Shown piece by piece: positions 1-10,220 of a stretch of DNA of 64,000 nt. A model generated the notes under the pieces. The model made no database searches and had not been told where the DNA came from. It worked only from the letters and a program-made list of their open reading frames with translations. The stretch comes from Hexactinellida sp. DTS-2022. Lineage: Eukaryota; Porifera; Hexactinellida. Position 1 is the first letter of the stretch; each line of letters starts with the position of its first letter. Where the stretch lies: the NCBI GenBank assembly GCA_028753945.1, contig JAPNXP010000010.1, positions 4,591,042 to 4,655,041 of the forward strand, read 5' to 3'. A program made the translations under genes and the position numbers.

Positions 1-757
1 TAGCTCCTTTTCATTTTCTGCCTAGCCGAATCCGTGTTCGCAGCTACTCGATCGAAAAGTAGGCTGTTTCTCTCCCTAGAAACTTCACAATACTCCCGTG
101 GGCTCGCGAAGTTATCGGTTTCCCTCAGAGAGAGGGTGCCATCAACTTTTGTTCGCAAACGCGTTCCGAACATGACCTCGTTAGGTACTAGCGTTTACCT
201 GTGCATTGTGGATGAAACTGGTTTCCTGGAGTGATTTTGGCCAATCGGTTACGACACAATCCCTTTTCCGCGAGCTGACATCGCAAGGATTGTTTGAAAG
301 ACTGAATGCTCCTCTCAGCCTCACCATCCCCTTGGGGGTGATATGGTGTGGAGTGACACTTCTGTATACCAAGCTGCTGACATAACTGTCGTACTAGATG
401 CCCATCCACGTTCGGGCCCTGGTCCGAAAGAATCGTGACAGGATACCCATGCCGCAAAAGCCACCCGGACTCTTAAGGCTTCTACAATGCTCTGGGCGGT
501 TTGGTTCTTCATCGGAATAGCCTCGATATATTTGGAGAATAAATTCACAATAATCAGTACGTACCGGTATCCGACCTTTGTCCACGGTAGGATCGCGACG
601 TCAAAAGCAATCGTAGCTCGGGGAAGCTCGCAACTCAACTTGATGGGATTAAGTGGTTGTTTTGGGGAGTACGATCTCTTATTCTTTAAACAAACCATGC
701 ACCTCTTGCACACACTCTCGGCGTCGGTATCCATGCCACACCAATAAAATCTCATTT
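1..757 (-). pseudogene. Integrase remnant of the old gypsy element
   Basis: The translation shows the second half of the zinc-binding region (CKRCMVC, near 690-705), the first catalytic Asp in FDVAILPW, the second in LSDQGPNVDG and the catalytic Glu in HPQGDGEAERS. The catalytic D, D and E are therefore all visible, but they lie in different frames: one frame covers about 755-460 and another about 457-188. The part left of 187 continues the integrase C-terminal region to the window edge. It cannot be translated as one protein. Confidence 0.85.
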
Positions 758-764
758 TGAGCTC

Positions 765-1380
765 CTGAATTGTGCGTTGGATGCCCCCATGGTATCATTG
801 GTATGAGCGATGAACCATTTCGGAAATCTCCTCGCGTAAGGAAGCTGATATTACTATCCTTTTTCGCCTATACAAGATTCCATTCCTAATCTTAAGGCCG
901 CAGAACTTCTTCAGTTGGCCGGAGGCAACTATACCGTGGGTCTGTAGTTGCATAATTGTGTCTGCCGCCATCTCGTCGTGCCTCTGTGCCTCCAATATCT
1001 TCTTTGCTAAATCCGGGAACTCATTACCGTGGCCATCTAAATATTCCCTATTCAAAGTGTAAACATTCCCTTCGAAGTACTCTACGTCGTCGTTAACTAT
1101 GTTGTCTGCACCTGTCGGACACCTGCTTAGGTGATCGGCTGCGAGGTTTTCAGCACCCTTCCGGTACTTCACAACGTAATTAAGGGGTTCGAGCTCGAGA
1201 ATCCACCGGGCATACTTGCCTCTGGGATCATTCTGTTTTCTCATCCACGCAAGTGGATTGTGGTCAGTCCAAACTACGATTTCCACTGCTGCTAGCAAAT
1301 ACTTTCTCCATTTACGACTCGCAGCTACTATGGGCCATGCCTCTCTTTTCCCGGCGCTGTACTTTTGCTGAGGGGGCTTA
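765..1380 (-). pseudogene. RNase H and connection region of the old gypsy element
   Basis: An open stretch at 795-1298 encodes TDHNPLAWMR (the RNase H Asp block), then a region ending in AADHLSRCP that is typical of the gypsy RNase H-integrase junction, and the start of the integrase zinc region. Upstream, 1300-1380 carries the remains of the block around the catalytic Glu. It lines up with the equivalent part of the intact element. Confidence 0.8.
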
Positions 1381-1384
1381 AAGT

Positions 1385-2250
1385 CTATGAGAAGAAAGAG
1401 ATTGGCCTTCTGTGCCCCTGTGCATCCTCCTGAGACAAAATCCCGCCGACTGCCTCACTTGAAGCGTCTACCTCCAAATGAAAAGGCTTTTCCCAAACAG
1501 GGAACGCGAGAAGAACGGGTTCTTTCGCAAGAGTCTCGCAGAGTGTATGGTAACTACCTTCGCAATTTGCATCCCACCACCATCTCACACCCTTCTTCTT
1601 CAGTCTGAATAACGGTAATGCTATTTCGGACATCTTAGGGATGAACTCCGTGTAGTAATTAACTAAACCTAAAAACGACCGAAGTTCTTTCAGATTATTC
1701 GGGCGAGGTTGGTCCTTTATCTTAGATACCAGGCTGGGAAGAGGTTGGTAACCTTGTGGAGTCAATAAATGTCATATAAACTCAATTTCACTGTAAGCAA
1801 ACTTGCACTTGTCTAACCTGAGTTGCATATTCGCTGCTCGGTAGCATTCCAGGACTTTTCGCAAATGTGTTATATGATCATCAAAGGAGGAAGAGTATGT
1901 TAATGTGTCATCTATATAAGGGATACTATGTACAGCTCCCCTAAGAGCTGAGTCGATAACTCTCTGATAGGTTGCTTGCGCATTGCATAGACCAAATGGC
2001 ATGACACAAAATTCGAACTGACCCCTCGGGGTGATAAAGGCTGTTTTTTCTGTCACCATCTATTACTGCGATACTCCAATAAGCACTAGCCCCGTCCAAA
2101 GAAGAGTAGAACTTGCTACAGCTAAGTTTATCCCGAATGTCTTTAATGTCAGGGAGAGGGTATGAATCCTTCTTAGTGCAGTCATTTAATGCATCGATAG
2201 TCTACGGCAAATCTATATGACGCAGCATTACTACGCACGCTAACCACGCG
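1385..2250 (-). pseudogene. Reverse transcriptase remnant of the old gypsy element
   Basis: Open stretches at 1772-2059 and 1385-1765 carry VMPFGLCNAQATYQR and the YIDD active-site box, followed by the thumb motif FLGLVNYY and the first RNase H Asp in EVDASSEAVGG. A stop codon near 1768 separates the two stretches, and more frame breaks lie between 2060 and 2250. From 2090 to about 2258 the nucleotide sequence can still be aligned with the intact element (GKLHG/DKL and DYRSLN regions), which places the breakpoint with the hAT element near 2250. Confidence 0.85.
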
Positions 2251-3112
2251 ATTGATGGATAATACAGTGGCACCATGTTACTTCTGTAACGCTATTTTCT
2301 GCAAACCATCTTAGAACTTGACCTTTAAACCCTGTACCTGTACCAAGCATTGATGGAGCTCCATCTGTTGAAATGCCAGCGAACTTTAGAACAGAAATGT
2401 TGTTTTCCGATACAGTCTTAAGAAACTCTTCGAAAATATCAATGCCACTAGTTCTTCCATGCATAGAACGAAGAGACAATAATTCTTCCGTAATGTTGAA
2501 GTTTTCATCAACGCCTCTTATCCAGACTGCCAATTGTTCTACATCACATATATCTTTACTTCCATCAAGTGCCAAGCTACAGAAACTAAAACAACTTATA
2601 TTTTCTAATAGTTGTGCATTAATATTTGTTGAAATTGATTCCACTCGACGCGCTACTGTCGAAGCGCTCAGGGAGACTTGCTGTATTAGTTGTTTTTTGT
2701 CTGGACAACATTGATCAGCGAATTCAATAAGGCACTCCTTTATATATTCACCGTCCGTAAATGGTTTCATACTTTTCGCGATTATATTACTAATAGCAAA
2801 GCTAACTGCTGTAACCGACTTGACAGAACTGTCACTTTTTGAAAAGATTGATTGTTCACTCTTTAAGTTTATTTTCAGGTTGTCAAGTTTAGTCTTTCGT
2901 GCTTCCCCAAGAATTCCTACAAAATTTGACTGGTGTTTGGAGTTGTAATGTCTTTCCAAGTTTCCTTTTTTAGCGGAAGCAATTGTTTCACGGCATATAA
3001 GGCAAATGTATTTGCCACTGTCCTCCACGAAAAAATACTTGATTTCCCATTCTATCTTGAATGACCTATTTTCTTCTTCTATCTTCCGCTTTTTCGACGT
3101 TGAAGTAGCCAT
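2240..3112 (-). pseudogene. ZBED-type hAT transposase, N-terminal half
   Basis: The start is the ATG at 3110-3112, giving about 290 residues. The N-terminus is basic (KKRK). A BED-type zinc finger follows at about residues 35-65 (CLIC, then HYNSKH). The middle carries the RNase H-like fold with LALDGSKD and STDGAPSM, which match the first two catalytic blocks of GTF2IRD2/ZBED5-type hAT transposases. The frame ends just after CHCIIHQ, where gypsy sequence takes over, so the rest of the catalytic domain and the C-terminal hAT dimerisation domain are missing. An in-frame extension upstream of 3112 exists but is unlikely to be used. Confidence 0.85.
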
Positions 3113-3278
3113 TCGTAAAGTATTTATGAATAAGAAAAATGTATAATTGCAGAGTATTTGATATCCGGAAATTAAATAATATATTGTCGATACTTCTAAT
3201 TTATACTTGGAGTTTTGAATATTGAGAAGACATAAATTAATTACTGAAGACAACAAAAGTCTTCTATATAATGTAAAC

Positions 3279-3403
3279 GGGATACCGACAATTCGTAACA
3301 CGACAATTCGTAACAGACAATTCGTAACACGACATTTCGTAACACGACAATTCGTAACGCGACATTTCGTAACACGACAATTCGTAACGCGACATTTCGT
3401 AAC
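3279..3403. repeat. Left inverted end of the MULE: tandem repeat
   Basis: About seven copies of a 15-16 bp unit, alternating between two forms, acgacaattcgtaac and gcgacatttcgtaac. The array is the mirror image of the one at 5098-5239. Confidence 0.9.
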
Positions 3404-3492
3404 ATAAGATATATCTGATTACTCATTCTATTACTTATAATTTAAATAGTTAGTACTTTATTATTAAGTAGTATAATGTAGTGGAAAATAAA

Positions 3493-4911
3493 TTAGTCAG
3501 ATCCAATACTAAAGTGGTACGATACTCCTCTTAGAAATTCCATTCTGGGGCGGTGCGGATAACTAAGAATTAGATTTTTCAGGGCTCTTTCATTATCTTT
3601 GACTGCTTTCCGTTTTACTGGTTGGTCCCCAGCAATGTACTTGGCTTGCCTCACTTCTACTAATCCTTGTTCCCTCTTGAGTGCAGAAATAAATTTCCAA
3701 ATAGTGGGATGGTGGCAACCCACAGTGCAATTAAAGCTCCGGTGCCATGCTTCCACCGCATTTGTTGTTCGAGGGATCCCTAGGACTGTATCAAAATGGT
3801 AGTTCCATATACCAATTGGAAACAATGGCTGTTGGTATGCCCCACCAGGTAACCTTCGTCCTATATAGGTCCTCTCGAAGTACTCAATTAATTGATCCGC
3901 CTGAGGAGTAGGGAGCTGGGATGCCACTTCAGCAAACAGGCTGGGGACTTCGAAAGGATCTGCAAATGCCAGAGATGCTATCATTCTAATACTTATAGCG
4001 AATTCTTGATCATTCGAATATAGTGTCTGCAACCCTACTGCTTGGACTTTCCGCCATATATTCTGGGTGAGATGAAAAAAGCATCCTTTAACAGTAGAGT
4101 TAGGCCATGTCTGCTGAAAACTGTAATAGCAGCCTTCTCAAAGTCCATCAGCATATCTTCTGGGTGGGCTTGCGGACAAAGAAGCTGCACCTGTTGCCAC
4201 ATTCTTTTATATGTTGCTTCCGATTTGTTGGGGAGTAAAATAAAAATACTTGGCAACAAATGGCCATCTTTCAGCAAATCAGGGCCTCCTCGAAGAGCAT
4301 GTATTACATATACTTGTGTGAAAAGTAGAGGAGCCGTCCTAAAAGTACCATCAGCTAACCATACCCTGGAGAATTGCAACATATCTAGGTTCTTCTGAGT
4401 AGCAAAAATTAGTATCCTCTGGACCTGAATCATATAAGAGAAAAAGCTCGTCTTTTGATGTCCGCATGAATTCTTCTGGTATTATAAGTTGTTCCAGAGT
4501 CGTAGGTTGAACTGGTGCTGTTAGAACACGTTGACGTTGTATAGTACGTTTAAGACAATCCAATTTGGGCAGCTTGGCAGCAATACCCTCATTTACTGTT
4601 TGGACACATTCACCCACAATATAATGTGAACTATCTTGGGATCCCTTTGCTTTTCTTTTAATATTTATTTTTACTTCACTGCAGCTAATTGCTTTCTCAT
4701 CAGGAGGATGTAAGTGTTGGTTTGTTCGTTTCACAATTTCAAATCCTTGTGTGTGTACAATTGCTTTACACAATCCTCGTTGAACACACAGCCAGTGAGT
4801 TGTTTCTCCAATTCTTCTATGCTTTCCATAAATGTATCCCCCTTCTATGAGCTTCTCTGCGCCTCTCTGAGATATACTTAGTCTGAAAGACTGATGATGA
4901 GATTGTGCCAT
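3493..4911 (-). pseudogene. FLYWCH-MULE transposase with two frameshifts
   Basis: The start is the ATG at 4909-4911 (MAQSHHQS). Residues of about 10-75 form a FLYWCH-type zinc finger (HWLCVQRGLCKA, later HLHPP). The MULE domain follows with the first catalytic Asp in WLADGTF, the second in LMDFEKAA and the Glu in NAVEAWH, so the DDE set is present. Two single-base frameshifts break the frame: one near 4400-4420, after the GPED block, and one in a run of six A (plus strand) near 4075-4082, just before HLTQNIWRKV. Without these the protein would be about 470 residues, a normal size for the family. Sequencing error in the homopolymer is possible for the second break. Confidence 0.85.
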
Positions 4912-5097
4912 GGAAAATAAAATTACATTGATCACAACAACAACTTATTTATATAATTTTACAGAGGTTTATATTAGGCACCTCAAAATGTTTTATATAA
5001 CAGGTTTGTTTACGCATTATATACAATATAGATATCCAAATTAATCAAAAGGATGACATATAGCAGAATTAATAGAATCAAAATATTTATTATTCTC

Positions 5098-5240
5098 ACG
5101 TTACGAATTGTCGCGTTACGAATTGTCGTGTTACGAAATGTCGCGTTACGAATTGTCGTGTTACGAAATGTCGTGTTACGAATTGTCTGTTACGAATTGT
5201 CGTGTTACGAATTGTCGTGTTACGAATTGTCGGTATCCCT
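5098..5240. repeat. Right inverted end of the MULE: tandem repeat
   Basis: About nine copies of the same 15-16 bp unit in the opposite orientation (gttacgaattgtcgt and gttacgaaatgtcgc forms). It ends in ggtatcccT followed directly by the target-site copy atgtaaac. Confidence 0.9.
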
Positions 5241-5248
5241 ATGTAAAC

Positions 5249-5458
5249 ACCATTAAGGTTTCCAGAATTAGAAACAATAAAGTGCTACTACTTAAGTATA
5301 TTCGCAATATCAGTTGAATAAAATACCTACAGAATACTGATAACACATTTCAAAATTAACAAAATGAGTGACTCATAAAAAAATTCTCCTGCGAGCCGCA
5401 CGCTGCTTCATGCTCAAGAGCCGCAAATGGATCGCGAGCCGCAGGTTGAAGACCCCTG
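5249..5458 (-). mobile_element. 5' terminal part of the hAT element
   Basis: This is the stretch between the MULE target-site copy and the hAT inverted repeat. The last 60 bases carry several copies of gagccgca, the usual subterminal pattern behind a CAGGGGTCTTCAACC end. No coding sequence is visible. Confidence 0.6.
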
Positions 5459-5539
5459 GTCTAGCACTAGCGGATTACGGGATATCAATAAGTAACAATA
5501 CTGTTTTAGACCTACGCTAATTTTAGCGTAAAACGAAGT

Positions 5540-5959
5540 TTACAGTCCCTATATTAAAGAAGTCCCTGTTAATACTAAATATGCCATACGCAATGGGGCT
5601 TCGGCACCCTGAGCCGCGGCGATTAACTCGTAGAAATAATCGTCGATCGGCACTCCGGCTTCCCACTCCCTGTGACATAAGGTGTGTAGTGCTTGTTGAG
5701 GGTCGATCGGGAGATCAAGACACTTGATAAGGGTTGCAAAGGCCGTATCTAAGTCTTCTACTTCGCTTACCACGTCTTTAAACGTTTCTCTTTCGGCTAG
5801 GCGGCGGAAATATACGCTGGAAGCAAACCTAAAGCTAATTTAGGACCGTCTTCATGAGTAAGAAGTGGTGCTACGGCCGCTCGGAAGAATTTCTCCCAGC
5901 TTGAGATCCGTTCACCTTCTTGGAGGGGTGGAATGTTCAGACTTCCAAAAACTGCAGCC
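5540..5959 (-). pseudogene. Gag remnant of an old gypsy element
   Basis: Two open pieces (5797-5959 and 5549-5773) in different frames align with residues of about 10-135 of the gag in the intact element. Shared blocks include IPPL...ERI..W...F.AAVAPLL, LPAYI, and later DDYFYEL with APLRMAYL. The N-terminus is cut by an inserted element: the A and T of the start codon lie at 7094-7095, next to the target-site copy that supplies the rest. It shares strand and decay level with the pol remnant at 1-2250. Confidence 0.8.
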
Positions 5960-7088
5960 CAGGCGCTGATCCAGGGGGGGTGGATGGGGTGGCTAGCCAC
6001 CCCCCTTAGCTCTCTATTAACAATATCAGAGTAAAGAAAAATTTAAGAATAATTAAAATAAGAAATATTTTTGGAAATGGAATCCACTGGAGGGCAGAAC
6101 AATGCACCCCCCAAACCCAGGTAAGTCGCCACGGGGGGGCATAGGGGGACAATGGCCCCCTTATAAATCCTCGCACCGAGGCTATGCCACCCCTGGTAAA
6201 AATTCTCTCCCCGGAGCAATGCCCCCCCCCCCCCCCCTGGTAAAAGATTTGTTAACTATTTCATTCCTCTGATCCATCCCTGTACACGAGGATCCAATTT
6301 TCCCTTGTACATTGGCCAAGATCCTTGGACACTCAAATATTTTTCTCGCTCCCTCCGCTCTCTCGTCTAAAATGTAGATCTACACTTATACCGAAATGAA
6401 TTACACAACCCAATTCTTTGTATTATATTTTTCAACAAATACACGCGATCATGTTATTAGACTTACTCAGTTTGATATATATACAGTGAATCTCTGTACG
6501 CTTGAATAGGGTATTAATTTACACAAAACAAACTTATAAATATTAGGGTTTAGGCATTTTAAGGTATTATTCGACAAACAATCAATAATTTTTCCAAAGA
6601 AGCAATTCATATACAAATTTATTACATCCTGTATGTACTGTTGACAAGAATGGTCTGTTAGTAATCTAGTTGAGTGTTTAGGATATTCCTAGTTATTTTG
6701 GAAATTTTGGTACTGACATCTAATCAACTGTTTTACAAACCCAATACACCTTTTACTTTAGACATGTTACATGTCAAAATTGACTTAGAACTGTCATTAT
6801 AGCTAGTAGTTTTTAAGCTGTAGTATTACCTAGGGTTGCAAAATTTTTGTTAATGTTTTGATTTTTGAAAGGCTACAATTCATATTTTGCAGAACATTAA
6901 ATTAAAAAGTTTCAACCTCATCGCCTAGTTTTTGGTAACGTAAACAACTACATCTTACACCAATAGAATGTTTCCACCCCGAGGCAAATTCTATGCCCCC
7001 CCTAGGTGAAAAATCCTGGCAACGTCCCTGCCCGGCCCCCAGCTGAGTGATTACCACCCTCCTTAAAGAAATCCTGGATCAGCGCCTG
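5960..7088. mobile_element. MITE-like element with CAGGCGCTGATCC ends
   Basis: The left end reads CAGGCGCTGATCCAGG, and the right end (7073-7088) is its exact inverse. Five bases, cagcc, are duplicated outside both ends (5955-5959 and 7089-7093). No transposase is visible. Inside it a second G-rich element has inserted (6118-7030). The insertion point is the start codon of the gypsy gag gene. Confidence 0.75.
6118..7030. mobile_element. Nested MITE with CAGG..GTCGCC ends
   Basis: The left end caggtaagtcgccacggggg and the right end, read inverted, cagggacgttgccaggattt, belong to the same family as the clean copy at 14186-15080. Both subterminal regions are G/C runs (including a run of about 18 C near 6220-6237) around an AT-rich core. 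I see no clear target-site duplication, so the boundaries are less sure than for the copy at 14186. Confidence 0.6.
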
Positions 7089-7093
7089 CAGCC

Positions 7094-7287
7094 ATTCGTA
7101 ATAGTTTTCTTAACTTATGTAACGACGAAAGTGATTGAGAGAGGTAACTTACGAATGTATAATCAGTCTAATAGAACACAGTTAAGAAAACTAAATTGTT
7201 GCTACCGACACTAGGTAAACTATAACTATTAACTTATACTAACTATACTAAACTAATGGGCGTCTAATAGATATAACATCGTTACAG
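7094..7287 (-). other. 5' flank of the old gypsy gag (leader/LTR remnant)
   Basis: This follows directly upstream of the split gag start codon on the minus strand. By position it should be leader and LTR of the old gypsy element. I could not match it convincingly to the LTR of the intact copy, and no other feature is visible. The satellite repeat begins at about 7288. Confidence 0.35.
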
Positions 7288-7356
7288 GGTCGTTGCCTTC
7301 TGAAGCACCTTTCTAAAATAATTTAACACCTTTATAGTGGTGATGACATGTCGAAA

Positions 7357-7476
7357 AAATCCAAAATTGCAGCTGTGCCGACAGCGTTTAGCATGGAGGG
7401 ACTACTAGTTACCCAACCACCAAATGTAGTGCCTCCAAAGGGAAATGCGTCGGTACAGGCTGCACTTTTGGATTTT
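7357..7476. repeat. Large palindrome, decayed copy
   Basis: The outer arms still match (tccaaaattgcagc against gctgcacttttgga), but the inner arms have drifted. It is the most diverged copy in the window. Confidence 0.7.
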
Positions 7477-7941
7477 ATTTCTCCGTAGCCGGTCCCCTTC
7501 CCACACCTTTATAAATAAAGAGCTGAAACTTGGCATGTGGGTGCGGTGTGACCGTCTAATTTGCACCTGGGGTTACGAATTTTGAATAACCAATTTTGGA
7601 CACATTTTTGACACCTTTCAAAATTTGTCTGATCCATAACTCAAAAAATGTTATACTAAACCCCAAATTTTTTTGCCATTGGATTCACCATAAAATTCTG
7701 CGTCTGATGTAAAAATACAAATTTATATAATGGGTTTAATTCATGCCACAAATGGAGGGTTGAAATTTCTTTGTTTACTCACACTTTAGTTTCAGTAAAA
7801 CTGTTAAATCTAATTTTATTGTTTCAACTTGTAATAAATATTTTGATTTAACTTGTCAAATCTTTCTCTAATGTTTTTAACTTGTGAATTCGAGCTGGCT
7901 TCTATATTAAATTAAAGCAAATTAGATTAAGAGAATGCTTA

Positions 7942-8096
7942 TATAGAGCTGAGCTTTGTAGAGTTCAGATTTTTTCCCATACTAAAAGCCCAGGTTTACT
8001 TTCTAAAGGTCAATTTCAAAGCTTGGGGAAAACTGACCTTTCTCAGTGCCTGAATACACATACTGAAAACTGAACTCTACTAGAGCTGAGCTCTAT
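7942..8096. mobile_element. Small MITE, TATAGAGCT ends
   Basis: The ends are inverted repeats of about 27 bp: tatagagctgagctttgtag at the left and its near-inverse at the right, ending ctctata. The 155-bp element interrupts the satellite. No coding sequence is present. Confidence 0.6.
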
Positions 8097-8330
8097 AAAA
8101 GTAATTTCTTAAATTAAATAAGGAATTTGTTAACTTAACTCAACTCACAGTGGATAACATTGCTAAAATATATAACTATTTATATTATGTATTATCTATA
8201 CATAATGAATGAATGGCATTAAACTCAAGATGGGTTAAGATAGAACAAACTTCAAATTTATCAATCGTTCCTTTCTCCGGTAACAACTTGATAAATGGGT
8301 CTAATCACCCTGAGGCAATCATAATGGCGA

Positions 8331-8459
8331 AAAAATCAAAAATTGCAGCTGTGCCGACAGCATTTTCCTTTGGAGGAACTATCAATTAACCTATCATTAG
8401 CCACCAAAAGATAGTGCCCCCAAAGGAACATGCGTCGGCACAGCTGCAATTTTGGATTT
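8331..8459. repeat. Large palindrome copy
   Basis: Arms of about 50 bp. Both arms carry the shorter form gcagctgtgccgac, without the extra cc found in most copies. Confidence 0.75.
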
Positions 8460-8641
8460 ATATAACAATACTTTAATTAAATAGATGCCTATCGCTGGAC
8501 CGGACTCGTTTTTCAAATATCACTAATCAACTACAATAGTACCTAAAATAATAGAATAATAACGAAACATCGTTAGGTTGGATAATTACATCAGGCAGAA
8601 GGAAATTGAGCATATAATTCAGTATATCTAGTTAATTAATA

Positions 8642-8942
8642 CTTGTGGTTTTCAACCTTTTTTATACTACGGAACCCCTAAATTGTTTGTGGCAGCACGC
8701 GGAACCCTACACTTCTAATTCCTCTACGAATATATTTATTAATTACATTTATTTATTAACTAGTATTGTCAGGTACAGTTTCAATATGAGATCTGTGATT
8801 GTTTACTTTTGCATGTTTTTTATTCGTGGTCTGATAGTCAATAAGCTGCTAAAGATTGTATTTCCGATTGACTATTCTGAGTCTCTGATGTATTTACATC
8901 GATTTGCCAATAATCCCCCGGAACCCTGGTAGAAAACCACTG
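8642..8942. mobile_element. hAT MITE (TGGTTTTCAACC type)
   Basis: The left end cttgtggttttcaacc pairs with the right end, which reads cagtggttttctacc when inverted. The 8-bp flanks aattaata (8634-8641) and agttaata (8943-8950) differ at one base, as expected of an aged hAT target-site duplication. Both subterminal regions carry cggaaccc. The open frame inside has no recognisable protein. Confidence 0.8.
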
Positions 8943-8950
8943 AGTTAATA

Positions 8951-10220
8951 TTTAATATTATATATATATAATAGTGATTGTAAATTTGAGTTATTTCTAT
9001 CAATTTACTAAATCGTTACCTTACACATATAATTACATTATATAAACTAGGGCACGTATAATTCGTTACGTATATATTTATAGATAATCAAATAATATAA
9101 ACTTAACTAAGTTTCCATGAGGTTTCCGCAATTTTTAAGCGCAAATCAGCATTAATTAACTAGATAAACATCATTGTTTATTTAGCGCATTTTGGTACAC
9201 AATAATTTAAAGAGCGCAAAGTAAGCGCGCTCCAATTTTCCAAGGATTGGGAGCGAGAGAGCGCTCATTTTTTCGGAGGAGTGAAACAGGAGCGCCGCTC
9301 CTTTTTATTATTAGGATCGCGGAGCGGGAGCGCGCGCCAAAAATTGAGGACCTCTTAAATGAATGCTCTGAAAACCATTATAGTAGACCCTTTTTACTAT
9401 AAAATACACAGTTCTAAATCGTTCTGATAGTGTTCAGGCCGGCCGTTTGACCGTACTCATTCGCCTGATTAGACCATTGCTGAAATAGATTTCAAATTTG
9501 GACAGAAGATACAGCACGTCGACGACACCGTTTTAACGACACCGTATTTTCAATGATTTAATTCATGATAGAGGCTTACTTAAGTATACATCTGAAATTA
9601 TCTGCCAATATCTCATCATAATGTATGAAATATTTTTGAAAATCGATAACCATTCAAATTTAAGTAAACTATTTACGAGGGATCCTGCCGTAGGAATTTG
9701 GTTCAGTTGTCAATTATTATTGTAGAGGAAAAGTATAGTGAAATATGGAGGCAATGGTGTGTTTGCATCATTCCAACTGTAGCTAGTAATTGTATTTTAT
9801 CGAAGAAGGTTAAAAACTTTAATTCAATAGTTGTTGGTCGAGATAATAGCAAACTTAAAAAAATAAATACATAATTCTCCTAATCTTATAGATAGCTTCC
9901 TGACATGCCGATATATTTACTACCATCATTTGACTGTATTCTCTAGTAATCTCTACATTACTACCATTTAGACGAGGAGCTCCACAAACACCTACAATCA
10001 AGCCGCTCATTCAGGACGCATTGTAACCACATTCCCTCCCCCTGTCGTCATAGATGTACTCTGCTTAACTGCTCTTCTAGTAGAACTCCGATCACTATTC
10101 TATTGATTTACATTCATACTACACGTATTATCTTTGATTTTTGATTTTTGATACTTATTATATGTTATGATTCGTATATCTATACTATCTATACTATTAA
10201 AACACAAGGCTGGGTATGTG
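8951..10220. other. Non-coding stretch with a GAGCGC-rich island and a diverged repeat
   Basis: I see no gene here. Positions 9215-9345 form a GC-rich island with many gagcg/cgctc motifs that can pair with each other. Positions 9380-9510 resemble the repeat copies at 27.03 and 38.6 kb (shared ggccggccg followed by the tga-ttaga-ccattg block), which makes this a third, older copy. The remainder is AT-rich and unremarkable. Confidence 0.5.

Larger units (their letters stand above)
1..2250 (-). mobile_element. Degraded Ty3/gypsy retrotransposon, pol part
   Basis: Read on the minus strand this is reverse transcriptase, RNase H and integrase of a Ty3/gypsy element, in the right order but broken by frameshifts. 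It is clearly related to the intact element at 46.0-50.7 kb: the same motifs recur with substitutions throughout. The integrase end runs off the left edge of the window. At about 2245-2258 the sequence passes into a hAT transposase, and the upstream part of pol (start of RT, protease, zinc knuckles) is missing. The gag remnant at 5540-5959 probably belongs to the same copy, because it lies on the same strand beyond the inserted hAT and has the same degree of decay (inference). Confidence 0.9.
3279..5240 (-). mobile_element. MULE (Mutator-like) with tandem-repeat inverted ends
   Basis: Both ends begin GGGATACCGACAATTCGTAAC, in inverted orientation, and continue as arrays of a short repeat. The 8-bp sequence atgtaaac lies immediately outside both ends (3271-3278 and 5241-5248). 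This is a target-site duplication within the 8-10 bp range known for Mutator elements. The element is 1.96 kb and carries one minus-strand transposase gene with two frameshifts. Inverted ends made of tandem repeats are known from Drosophila FB elements, which are related to the Phantom group of Mutator transposons. Confidence 0.9.
2252..5458 (-). mobile_element. hAT element, truncated at its 3' side, carrying a MULE
   Basis: The right end at 5458 reads, on the minus strand, CAGGGGTCTTCAACC, the classic terminal inverted repeat of SPIN/Charlie-like hAT elements. The minus-strand transposase ORF begins at 3112 and runs into gypsy sequence near 2250 without the opposite inverted repeat, so the 3' half of the element is gone. 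Between the terminus and the ORF sits a complete MULE (3279-5240). The hAT itself appears to have inserted into the old gypsy element, with later loss of the gypsy region between gag and RT (inference). Confidence 0.75.
7288..8480 (-). repeat. Complex satellite repeat, block 1 (reverse orientation)
   Basis: This is the same repeat that fills 36-43 kb and 57-64 kb, but inverted and more diverged. Recognisable stretches, read inverted, are the block ending in ggcaacgaccct, the palindrome, the aggtgcaaattagacggtc block, the ccagacaaattttgaaaggtg block, and the atttatggc...aaatttcaaccc block. A small MITE is inserted at 7942-8096. Two decayed palindromes lie at 7357-7476 and 8331-8459. Confidence 0.8.

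Noticed and set aside
3285..3403. CRISPR-like array of short regular repeats
   Set aside because: The 15-16 bp units are directly adjacent with no unique spacers, and the array is mirrored at 5098-5239. It is the inverted end of a MULE in a eukaryotic genome.
8645..8932. 95-residue ORF
   Set aside because: It lies entirely within a hAT MITE with clear ends and a target-site duplication. The composition is that of AT-rich non-coding DNA.
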